Origin: Candidatus Hydrogenedentota bacterium
Lineage (GTDB): Bacteria; Hydrogenedentota; Hydrogenedentia; Hydrogenedentales; JAJRTN01
Length of the DNA: 41,539 bases
Direction of reading: 5' to 3'
Assembly (NCBI GenBank): GCA_024278275.1
Contig: JAJRTN010000089.1
Coordinates: 1-41,539, forward strand
Below are positions 35,018 through 41,539 of the stretch, one piece after another. How positions within the stretch are numbered: position 1 is the first letter of the stretch; every line of letters starts with the position of its first letter. A program made the position numbers and the translations under genes. The notes beneath the pieces were generated by a model. It was given only the letters and a program-made list of their open reading frames with translations. It ran no database searches and had not been told where the DNA came from.

Positions 35018-36417
35018 AACCCACGAGAACAGGGAAAGCAAGTACGGCTTCGAAGGTGACCCGGCGTGGATTCCTCGGCACGGCGGCGGGCGCGGTGGCC
35101 GCTCCGTTGATTATACCCGCCTCGGCGCGTGGTGCCGACGGCCATGTCGCCCCGAGCAATCGGATTACCATTGGCCAGGTTGGGCGGGGCATCATGGGGC
35201 GGGGACACCTCCAACGGTTGATTTACGACCCGAAGGTCCAGGTGCTGGCCCTGTGCGAGGTGGATCGGACGCGCCTCAAAGATGGCCGGGGACAGGTGGA
35301 GGATGTCTACGGGGAGGGTCAGCCCGGCGGCACGTACAAGGGCTTCTCCGGCTACAGCGATTTTCGTGAATTGCTGGCACGCGACGACATTGACGCCGTG
35401 GTCGTCGTGACGCCCGACCATTGGCATACGCCCATATCCATACAGGCCGCGAAAGCGGGCAAGGATATCTACTGTGAGAAGCCGAACTCCATCACCATCC
35501 AGCAAGGCCGGCGATTGGTGGAGGCGGTGCAACGCTACGGGCGTGTTTTCCAGAATGGAAGCCAGTACCGGTCGGCACCCACCATCCGCCGCGTGTGCGA
35601 CTTCGTGCGCCGGGGCGGTCTCGGAAAAATAAAGTCCGTCTTTACCATCTGGGGCGGGGCCGGCACCCCGAACCCGAGCATTACCCTGGATTACGCGCTC
35701 AAGGGCGAACCCACGCCGGAATGGCTCGACTGGGACATGTGGGTGGGTCCCGCGCAGGGGCGGCCCTACAATCCCGCCTATCACCGGAACCCCATACCCG
35801 GGGTCGTGCCCTGGGCGTTCTGCGAGGACTTCGGCGTGGGCGCCTCCACGGGATACCATTCCCACGCCGCCGATGTCATCCAGTATGCGCTGGGCTACGA
35901 GGAGAGCGGTCCAGTGGATATCATCCACCCGTCGAGCGGCGAGTTTCCCACCCTTACCTACCGCTACGCCAACGGCACCTTGTTCCATCTCGTGGGTGGA
36001 TGGGACCAGGTGAAGCGTCTTTACCATGCCGTGCCGGACGATGCCCGGCTGGCGGGAAGCTTTGGCGGCCTGTTTGTCGGTGAACGGGGCTGGCTCACGT
36101 CGATGACGGGTGGCGGCCCGATCGAAGGCGCGCCCGAAAGCCTCTTCGATGAACTGGGGCTGCCCTCGCGGAACGTCAACCTGGGTGAAAACGACCATTA
36201 CCCGAATTGGCTTGAATGTATCAAGACCCGCGAGAAACCCCATTCCTTCGAGGAGATTGGCCATCGGGCCGCGGCGTTGGGACACCTGACCATGATCTGC
36301 TACAAACTGGGGCGGTCCCTCAAGTGGGATCCGGACAGGGAGGTCTTCCTCGGCGACGACCAGGCCAACCGTATGTTGCGGCGCGCCAGCCGGGCGCCCT
36401 GGAACATCACGGCATAA
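35014..36417 (+). CDS. Tat-exported Gfo/Idh/MocA family oxidoreductase
   Basis: The 467-residue protein has a Tat signal (VTRRGFLGTAAG with AAPLIIPASARG) followed by a Rossmann core starting ITIGQVGRGIMGRGHL. The catalytic region is YCEKPNSITIQQGRRLVEAV (Glu155-Lys156-Pro157). The C-terminal half includes GGAGTPNPS and ASTGYHSHAADVIQYALGYEE, in which the histidines sit where substrate-binding residues occur in the family. Such exported oxidoreductases with an intact EKP motif are typical of planctomycete-like genomes and must carry their NAD(P) cofactor folded in before export. The substrate is unknown, probably a sugar or cyclitol. Confidence 0.92.
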   Translation: MKPTRTGKASTASKVTRRGFLGTAAGAVAAPLIIPASARGADGHVAPSNRITIGQVGRGIMGRGHLQRLIYDPKVQVLALCEVDRTRLKDGRGQVEDVYGEGQPGGTYKGFSGYSDFRELLARDDIDAVVVVTPDHWHTPISIQAAKAGKDIYCEKPNSITIQQGRRLVEAVQRYGRVFQNGSQYRSAPTIRRVCDFVRRGGLGKIKSVFTIWGGAGTPNPSITLDYALKGEPTPEWLDWDMWVGPAQGRPYNPAYHRNPIPGVVPWAFCEDFGVGASTGYHSHAADVIQYALGYEESGPVDIIHPSSGEFPTLTYRYANGTLFHLVGGWDQVKRLYHAVPDDARLAGSFGGLFVGERGWLTSMTGGGPIEGAPESLFDELGLPSRNVNLGENDHYPNWLECIKTREKPHSFEEIGHRAAALGHLTMICYKLGRSLKWDPDREVFLGDDQANRMLRRASRAPWNITA

Positions 36418-36463
36418 ACCCCAATACGGCATGGATCCGGCCCGCCGTTGGCACGCCCAAAAC

Positions 36464-36480
36464 CGTCATCCCCGCGAAAG
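36464..36480. repeat. Dispersed intergenic repeat, copy F (half core)
   Basis: CGTCATCCCCGCGAAAG, lacking the right arm, lies between the oxidoreductase and the GH71/99-like gene. It is one arm of the family consensus. Confidence 0.5.
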
Positions 36481-36565
36481 TGAGGACATGTCCGGCGCTT
36501 GATTCTCGTGCGGCCTTCGTTCACACTCTTGTCGCTTCGTTTTACCACCCTCAAGGAATCCAACC

Positions 36566-38356
36566 ATGCTCAAGAAAACATTCCCTTTCGCCACGTCCCT
36601 CTTAATCCTGATGGGGACGGTCTCGGCCGCGCCCTATGCCGGGCAACCCTACACCGACGGTGATCTCCACGCCGATACCTGGGTGGCCACCGATGCCCTG
36701 GGCCGCACGCAGCCCACCATTGACGAGGCCCGGCCCGTCCAAAAGGACAAGTGGGTGGGCATTTTCTACTGGACCTGGCACGTGCCGCGCGGTACGGGCG
36801 GCCCCAACGACAACACCAAGATCCTAGCCACGGCGAAGGACGGCAAAGTGAATTGGCCGGAGAATGGCGCGCCCCACCATTGGGGCGAGCCGGAGCTGGG
36901 CTACTACATGATGACCGACCCCTTCGTCATTCGGAAACACGCGAGCATGCTCATTGACGCCGGCGTGGACGTGGTGCTCTTCGACTCCACCAACGGGAAT
37001 CTTACCTGGAAGAATGAGTACGAAGCGCTCTGCAGGGTCTACACCCAGATGCGGAAGGAGGGCAACAGGACACCCGCCATCGGTTTTATCTGTCCCTTCT
37101 GGGACCCCACCCCCGTGTTGAACCGTGTGTGGAAGGAACTTTACCGGCCCGGCCTCTGGCCCGACCTGTGGTTCCGTTGGGAAGGCAAGCCCTTCATCCT
37201 TGCCAACAAGGATTTCGTCAAGGACCCTGAAATACTCGATTTCTTCACCTTCCGCCGTCCCATGCCGGACTATTGGATGGGCCCCAGTGGCCCGGACCAG
37301 TGGAGTTGGCTCGAAGTGTTTCCCCAACACGTGTTCAAAAACAGCCGGGGCGAGGCCGAGCAGATGAGCGTGGGCGTGGCGCAGAACGCCCTGCCCAACA
37401 CCCCCGGCCCGGCACCCATGTCACACAAGCGCGGCGCCATGGGCCGAAGCTGGCACAACGGCGCGAAAGACACCCGCGAAGGCGCGGTGAACCTGGGACT
37501 CAATTTCGAGGAGCAATGGCAACGGGCCATGGCGGTGGACCCCAAGTTCATTTTCGTTACCGGATGGAACGAGTGGATCGCCGGACGTTACAAGAAATGG
37601 AGCAAGTACACCGACCAGGACGCCTATTACCCCGGCGGCTTGTTCGTGGACCAGTACAACCACGAATACAGCCGGGACTGCGAGCCCATGGCGGGCGGAC
37701 ACACGGACAACTATTACTACCAACTTGCAAGCTGGGTGCGCAGGTTCAAGGGCGTCCAGCCCATGCCGAAGGCGACAGGACCGAGCAGGATCCGGGTGGA
37801 TGGCGGTTTTGGCGACTGGACGGATGTCACCCCCGAGTTCCGCGACACCATCGGCGACGTGGCCCACCGCAACCACAAGGGCTACGGAAAGCTCGTCTAC
37901 ACGAACACCACCGGGCGCAACGACTTCGTCATCGCGAAAGCCGCCTATGACGCGAAAAACCTCTACTTCTTCGTCCAGACCAGGGACCCCATCACGCCCC
38001 GCACCGATCCCATGTGGATGATGCTCCTGCTGGACACGGACCAGGACGCCGCCACCGGCTGGTTCGGCTACGACTACATTGTGAACCGGGAAGTGACCGG
38101 CGACACCACGACCACGGTAAAGCGCTGGAACAACGGCGCGTGGGGGCCCGCCGGAACCGCCAGCTACCGGGTCAACGGCAACGGCCTGGAACTTTCGGTC
38201 GCCCGCGAACGGGTCGGCGAGACGGGCGACGCCCCGGCCTTCGATTTCCACTGGGCGGACAACATCCAGGCCTTCACGACCATCGCCGAACTCGGCGTCA
38301 ACGGCGACAGCGCCCCCAACCGCCGCTGGAACTACCGCTTCGAGGTGGCGAAATGA
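36566..38356 (+). CDS. Secreted GH71/GH99-like glycosidase with C-terminal CBM9/DOMON-like domain
   Basis: The 596-residue protein has a Sec signal peptide (MLKKTFPFATSLLILMG...VSAAP). It then has a TIM-barrel region with VGIFYWTWHVPRG, DAGVDVVLFDSTNGN and the hallmark GWNEWIAGRY (Glu336), the pattern seen in GH99/GH71-like and related WbsX-type proteins. From about residue 410 a beta-rich domain follows (IRVDGGFGDWTDVTPEFRD, DPMWMMLLLDTDQDAATGW), resembling CBM9-type carbohydrate-binding modules. AAGGAATCC precedes the ATG at 36566. An endo-acting alpha-glycosidase is plausible; the substrate cannot be predicted. It is oriented with the upstream Tat oxidoreductase but separated by 148 bases. 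Confidence 0.85.
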   Translation: MLKKTFPFATSLLILMGTVSAAPYAGQPYTDGDLHADTWVATDALGRTQPTIDEARPVQKDKWVGIFYWTWHVPRGTGGPNDNTKILATAKDGKVNWPENGAPHHWGEPELGYYMMTDPFVIRKHASMLIDAGVDVVLFDSTNGNLTWKNEYEALCRVYTQMRKEGNRTPAIGFICPFWDPTPVLNRVWKELYRPGLWPDLWFRWEGKPFILANKDFVKDPEILDFFTFRRPMPDYWMGPSGPDQWSWLEVFPQHVFKNSRGEAEQMSVGVAQNALPNTPGPAPMSHKRGAMGRSWHNGAKDTREGAVNLGLNFEEQWQRAMAVDPKFIFVTGWNEWIAGRYKKWSKYTDQDAYYPGGLFVDQYNHEYSRDCEPMAGGHTDNYYYQLASWVRRFKGVQPMPKATGPSRIRVDGGFGDWTDVTPEFRDTIGDVAHRNHKGYGKLVYTNTTGRNDFVIAKAAYDAKNLYFFVQTRDPITPRTDPMWMMLLLDTDQDAATGWFGYDYIVNREVTGDTTTTVKRWNNGAWGPAGTASYRVNGNGLELSVARERVGETGDAPAFDFHWADNIQAFTTIAELGVNGDSAPNRRWNYRFEVAK

Positions 38357-38457
38357 CATGTTCCTGCATTTGAACGAAACGGGAGCCCCTGAGAGAATAG
38401 GCGTGCGACATTCTTGTTGGCCCCTATCCGTGGGGTGGCGAACACGCAGGTGCGAAA

Positions 38458-38760
38458 ATGCGTCCAAAAATCAACGTGCCGAAAACAAGACTTGCGGCAT
38501 TTTGCCGGCAAAACGGAATTCGCCGCCTGGCGTTTTTCGGTTCGGTACTCCGCGATGATTTCTCGCCCGCGAGCGATGTGGATGTTCTCGTGACGTTCGA
38601 GCCGGGTACACGCGTCGGATTGATTACCTTGGCGGGAATGGAAATCGAGTTAAGCCGGATACTGGGGCGCAGGGCGGAAATACACACGGTCCGGGGATTG
38701 AACCCGCATTTTCGGGAGGATGTGTTGCGCTTGGCGGAAGTACAGTATGAGCAGACATGA
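38458..38760 (+). CDS. mntA: MntA-type minimal nucleotidyltransferase (antitoxin)
   Basis: The 100-residue protein is a MNT-domain nucleotidyltransferase. FFGSVLRDDFSPASDVDVLV contains the GSx10DxD motif (Gly28-Ser29, Asp40, Asp42), and the third carboxylate position in GRRAEIHTV carries Glu where Asp is usual. In HepT/MntA systems such proteins AMPylate the HEPN toxin to silence it. It overlaps the downstream hepT by 14 bases, the typical antitoxin-first order. The ATG at 38458 has a weak AGGTG upstream. Confidence 0.9.
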   Translation: MRPKINVPKTRLAAFCRQNGIRRLAFFGSVLRDDFSPASDVDVLVTFEPGTRVGLITLAGMEIELSRILGRRAEIHTVRGLNPHFREDVLRLAEVQYEQT

Positions 38761-39088
38761 TGACGAAGTCAGCCTGAGGGACATGTTGAGCCATGCCTGC
38801 GAAGCAGTGGAATTGCTGGGTGGTTCAACCTGTGAAGACCTGGAGCGGGACCGCGTGAGGCAATTGGCACTTACCCGGTTGGTGGAGATCGTTGGGGAAG
38901 CGGCGAACCGGGTTTCCGAAGCAACCCAACAGCAGTGCCCCGCAATTCCCTGGCCGCAAATCATTGGCATGCACAATCGGCTCGTCCACGGATATGACGT
39001 GATCGATTGGGCGTTGCTCTGGGATACGGTAACGACCGACCTGCCCCCGCTTATTCAGGCGTTGCGCCAATCCTTGGGGGAGGCCTGA
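38747..39088 (+). CDS. hepT: HepT-type HEPN protein (toxin) with substituted RNase motif
   Basis: The 113-residue helical protein is a DUF86/HEPN member: LTRLVEIVGEAANRVSE, then IPWPQIIGMHNRLVHGYDVI and LLWDTVTTDLPPLIQAL are standard HepT segments. In active HEPN RNases the motif Rx4-6H has an arginine directly after IIGM; here His76 (codon CAC) stands there, followed by the conserved His81 and Tyr83, the AMPylated residue. The change from a CGC arginine codon needs one transition. Another arginine (Arg78) lies three before His81. Toxicity is therefore uncertain. The start at 38747 lies inside mntA and fits the overlap. Confidence 0.9.
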   Translation: MSRHDDEVSLRDMLSHACEAVELLGGSTCEDLERDRVRQLALTRLVEIVGEAANRVSEATQQQCPAIPWPQIIGMHNRLVHGYDVIDWALLWDTVTTDLPPLIQALRQSLGEA

Positions 39089-39121
39089 CGTCGTCGCCGG
39101 ATTACTCAAGAGGAATACCCA

Positions 39122-40633
39122 ATGACCATGACACGGCGCGATTTTCTGGGTAGTTCGGGACTGGCCCTGTCGGGCGTTGCCGCCGCCGCGAAGGCGCAGG
39201 CCGCGCCCATGAAAAAACGCTCGCGGCCCAATGTGATCTTCATCCTCACGGACCAGCACAATGTGCGCGGGCTGGGATGTTATGGCGGGCCGGATGTCCA
39301 TACGCCGGTGCTCGACGGTCTCGCCCGCGATGGCGTGCGCTTCGATCAGGCCTATTGCCAGGTACCCGTGTGCGTGCCCAATAGAAGCGGCATCTTCACG
39401 GGACGCTATCCCCAGGCCCTGGGCACCTACACCAACAGTTGCCCGCCGAGTCTCGCGGAAACCATGCTCCCGTGGTACTTCGCCCAGGAGGGCTACGTTA
39501 CCGGCGGCTTCGGCAAAACCCACTTCTCCCATAACAGGGAGCGTGGGTTTATGGAAACGGACATCAGCTTCCAGAACTACAACGCCTTTCTCGCCACGAA
39601 GGGAATCGACTCAGCCTTCCCCAACCCGCCCACGCCGAAGCAATGGCCGTTCTGTGGTTTTGTGGGCGACAGTCCGATCCCGGCCAATCTGAGTCACGCC
39701 AACTGGGTGACGGACAACGGCATCGACTTCATGCGCCGCCATGACGAGGAACCTTTTTTCCTTTACCTGGGCTACTACGGTCCCCACCCGCCCTACCAGG
39801 CCCCCAGGCCTTACGCGGAGCGCTACGACGCGGCGGCGTTGACGCTGCCGCCCCGCTACACCATGGCGCAACAACAGAAGCGTCCGATGGCAGTGCGCGG
39901 TTTTCAGCACTTGACCGAGGAACAGTTGCGCGCCACGCTCCGGCAGTACTACGGCCTCTGCACGCACATCGACGAAAACATCGGGCGGGTGCTGGCCGAA
40001 TTGAACGTGTTGGGCCTGGAGGACGACACCCTCGTCGTCTTCAGTTCGGATCATGGCAATCACCTGGGCAGCTATAACCGCTTCGGTAAAACATGGACCC
40101 TCCATGATTCCTGCCTGCACGTGCCCCTCATGATGCGGTGGCCGGGCCGCATCCCGGCGGGGCAAACCGTGGACGCCATGGTGCAGTCCATCGACCTTCT
40201 TCCCACCATGCTTGACCTCGTGAGCATGGAAATACCGGACACCGTGCAGGGAGCAAGCCGCGCTTCCCTGGCCACGGGCCGCGGCGGCGACGGGCGGGAG
40301 GCCGTCTTCGCGGGAACGTGGAGCAAGTTCACCCCGGCCGACGCGGGCAAAACCGCCTGGGGACAGCAGTGTATCCGAACGCGCACCCACAAGCTCATCA
40401 CGTGGACCACGGGCGAGGAGGAACTCTACGACCTGGTGGCCGATCCGTGGGAATACGACAATATCGCCGATACGCCGGAAGCCGCCGAGGTGCGGGCGCA
40501 ACTTCAGCGGGACCTGCTCACGTGGTGGCTCACGTCACAGGACACGGTTGGCGCGAAGCACAAGGCTCCCACGGCGGACAAGGCCGCCATTGAACAACAC
40601 CTGGCGTTCGGCAAGCGTGGAAAAGTACGATAG
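39122..40633 (+). CDS. Tat-exported arylsulfatase (family S1), Cys-type
   Basis: The 503-residue protein has a Tat signal (MTMTRRDFLGSSG) and complete S1 sulfatase features. These are the metal site NVIFILTDQHNVRGLGCYGG, the formylglycine motif C84-V-P-N-R88 with FTGRYP, KTHFSH, and VVFSSDHGNHLGSYNRFGKT. The C-terminal EELYDLVADPWEYDNI is the usual closing segment. Cysteine requires maturation to formylglycine by a separate enzyme (FGE or anSME), which is not in the window. It should act in the periplasm on sulfated glycans or other sulfate esters. It lies 33 bases after hepT, probably a chance neighbour. Confidence 0.93.
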   Translation: MTMTRRDFLGSSGLALSGVAAAAKAQAAPMKKRSRPNVIFILTDQHNVRGLGCYGGPDVHTPVLDGLARDGVRFDQAYCQVPVCVPNRSGIFTGRYPQALGTYTNSCPPSLAETMLPWYFAQEGYVTGGFGKTHFSHNRERGFMETDISFQNYNAFLATKGIDSAFPNPPTPKQWPFCGFVGDSPIPANLSHANWVTDNGIDFMRRHDEEPFFLYLGYYGPHPPYQAPRPYAERYDAAALTLPPRYTMAQQQKRPMAVRGFQHLTEEQLRATLRQYYGLCTHIDENIGRVLAELNVLGLEDDTLVVFSSDHGNHLGSYNRFGKTWTLHDSCLHVPLMMRWPGRIPAGQTVDAMVQSIDLLPTMLDLVSMEIPDTVQGASRASLATGRGGDGREAVFAGTWSKFTPADAGKTAWGQQCIRTRTHKLITWTTGEEELYDLVADPWEYDNIADTPEAAEVRAQLQRDLLTWWLTSQDTVGAKHKAPTADKAAIEQHLAFGKRGKVR

Positions 40634-40661
40634 CGGCGCTCCCGGTGTTCCCGCGCAGGCC

Positions 40662-41405
40662 ATGATCAAACCGCCCAGAGAAAGCGACCTCTACGCCCCC
40701 GTGCGGGACTACCTCGTGCGCAACGGCTATACCGTGCGCGGGGAGGTGAAGTCGTGCGATATCACCGCGGTAAAGGGGGACGACCTCATCGTGGTGGAAC
40801 TCAAGCGGCACCTCTCCACCGACCTGCTGGTACAGGCCGTGCAGCGTCAAAAGCTCACCGACTCGGTCTATATCGCCGTGCCCCGCAACCAGGAGATGGG
40901 CTACGGCCGGAAGTGGCGGGGACTGCTGCATCTCCTGCGCCGCCTGTAGCTGGGCCTTATCGTGGTGTCCTTCAGCGTCAACCCGCCCCATGTTGAAATT
41001 GCCGGCCACCCCACGCCCATACAACGACGGAAACAGAAAAAGGCCCGCCGCGCCGTGCTCACCGAGATGGCCGAACGCTCCGGCGATTACAACAGGGGCG
41101 GCAGTACCAGGAAGAAGCTCGTCACCGCCTACCGCGAACAGGCCATCCGCATCGCCGTCTTCTTGAAAGAAAAAGGCCCCAGTTCCCCGAAAGTCCTTCG
41201 TGAACTGGGGACGGGAAAAAAGACCACCGCCATTCTCCACGCCAACTTCTACGGTTGGTTCGACCACGTCGGACGTGCGCGCTACGCGCTGAACGCCGAG
41301 GGCGAAAAGGCGCTGGAAGAATACGCCGGTCTGGCGGAGTCCATGCGTGCGGAACTACGGAAACAGGAATCCGGGCGTTCAACCACGAAAGACACGAAAA
41401 CGTAG
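40662..41405 (+). pseudogene. DUF2161 (PD-(D/E)XK-type) protein interrupted by an in-frame amber codon
   Basis: Two halves of one protein lie in the same frame, separated by a single TAG at 40947-40949. The first half (from ATG 40662) has GEVKSCDITAVKGDDLIVVE and LKRHL, which match a PD-(D/E)XK nuclease core (Glu, Asp, ExK). The second half continues directly after RRL-stop-LGLIVVSFS with the DUF2161 tail GDYNRGGSTRKKLVTAYREQ, LREL and NFYGWFDHVGRARYAL. Related proteins read through this point without a stop. Reinitiation at the GTG at 40962 could make the second part. The C-terminus ends in STTKDTKT, encoded by a repeated ACCACGAAAGACACGAAA-type sequence. It could be a fresh pseudogene, a sequencing error or a read-through gene. 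Confidence 0.75.
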
Positions 41406-41500
41406 ACATAATGGACCGACCGGCTCGGATCGCCTATTCGTAGGTTAAGCTATACTTAAGGTCCACCGTAGCCCAGCGCTACATACGAAAGGAACCGGTC

Positions 41501-41539
41501 ATGTCCATGAAGGAGAATATCATATTTGTTGGTCTGGAC
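41501..41539 (+). CDS. Start of an IS110-family-like transposase (cut by window edge)
   Basis: Thirteen codons read MSMKENIIFVGLD, matching the usual IS110 opening (x-I-x-VGxD followed by V-x-K), in which this Asp begins the DEDD catalytic site. AAAGGA lies upstream. The preceding bases 41406-41500 hold the palindromes TTAAG...CTTAA and GTAGC-CCAGC-GCTAC, possibly part of the element's left end. The rest lies beyond the window, so the family call is tentative. Confidence 0.55.
   Translation, partial: MSMKENIIFVGLD

Noticed and set aside
1-41539. CRISPR array, prophage or integrative element
   Set aside because: No regularly spaced repeats, cas genes, integrase or phage structural genes are visible; the tRNA-Leu is followed by a terminator and not by an attachment duplication.

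Overview
The window reads as a chromosomal segment of a GC-rich, Gram-negative, probably anaerobic or facultative bacterium. Several features recall the Planctomycetota-Verrucomicrobiota-Lentisphaerota group or the neighbouring candidate phylum Hydrogenedentota: twin-arginine (Tat) exported sulfatase and Gfo/Idh/MocA proteins, secreted GH-like enzymes, a DUF4434 protein, a lipoprotein cytochrome and oleBC. That placement is inferred from gene content and was not tested by phylogeny. Coding is dense and mostly in short operons; five gene pairs overlap by four bases (ATGA or GTGA).

Layout. 1-3951 (minus): str operon rpsL-rpsG-fusA-tuf behind a near-consensus promoter; tuf runs off the left edge. 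4169-4340 (plus): a tRNA-Leu unit with promoter, gene and terminator; the anticodon is the unusual AAG. 4662-8905 (minus): a Gfo/Idh/MocA oxidoreductase, a lipoprotein with an alpha/beta-hydrolase fold, a TPR protein and a sulfatase-like hydrolase. 9183-11737 (minus): oleB-oleC of long-chain olefin biosynthesis. 12381-13382 (plus): a stand-alone cyclic-nucleotide-binding protein and a STAS protein. 13354-18103 (minus): a glycyl radical enzyme activase, a glycyl radical enzyme of unknown substrate and a YgiQ-type radical SAM protein. 18104-19267: a gene-free stretch holding dispersed repeats, a 5'-truncated group II intron and a 252-bp element with perfect 16-bp inverted ends. 19268-24762 (minus): a NarL-type regulator, a triheme lipoprotein cytochrome, a Tat-exported molybdoenzyme, its four-cluster ferredoxin subunit and a TorD chaperone. 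25420-30291 (plus): a MESH1-like hydrolase, a Tat metallophosphoesterase, a secreted esterase and a two-domain GH-like/DUF4434 protein. 30456-33985 (minus): an AGE-family epimerase, MscL with a zinc ribbon and a CgeB-like glycosyltransferase. 34310-41539 (plus): a HEAT-repeat protein, a Tat oxidoreductase, a GH71/99-like secreted enzyme, an MntA-HepT toxin-antitoxin pair, a Tat sulfatase, a DUF2161 gene broken by an amber codon and the first codons of an IS110-type transposase.

How the genes may work together. The secreted hydrolases, sulfatases, epimerase and sugar-type oxidoreductases suggest use of sulfated or otherwise modified polysaccharides, although no SusCD or transporter genes are present to define a locus. 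The molybdoenzyme cluster is a self-contained anaerobic respiratory module in which a triheme lipoprotein takes the place usually held by a membrane quinol-oxidising subunit. The glycyl radical enzyme, its activase and the radical SAM protein form an oxygen-sensitive set of unknown substrate.

The strongest candidates for new biology are the molybdoenzyme module without a membrane anchor, the glycyl radical set, the tRNA-Leu(AAG), the S12 insertion, the HepT with a substituted RNase motif, and a dispersed-repeat family that also abuts the group II intron relic.
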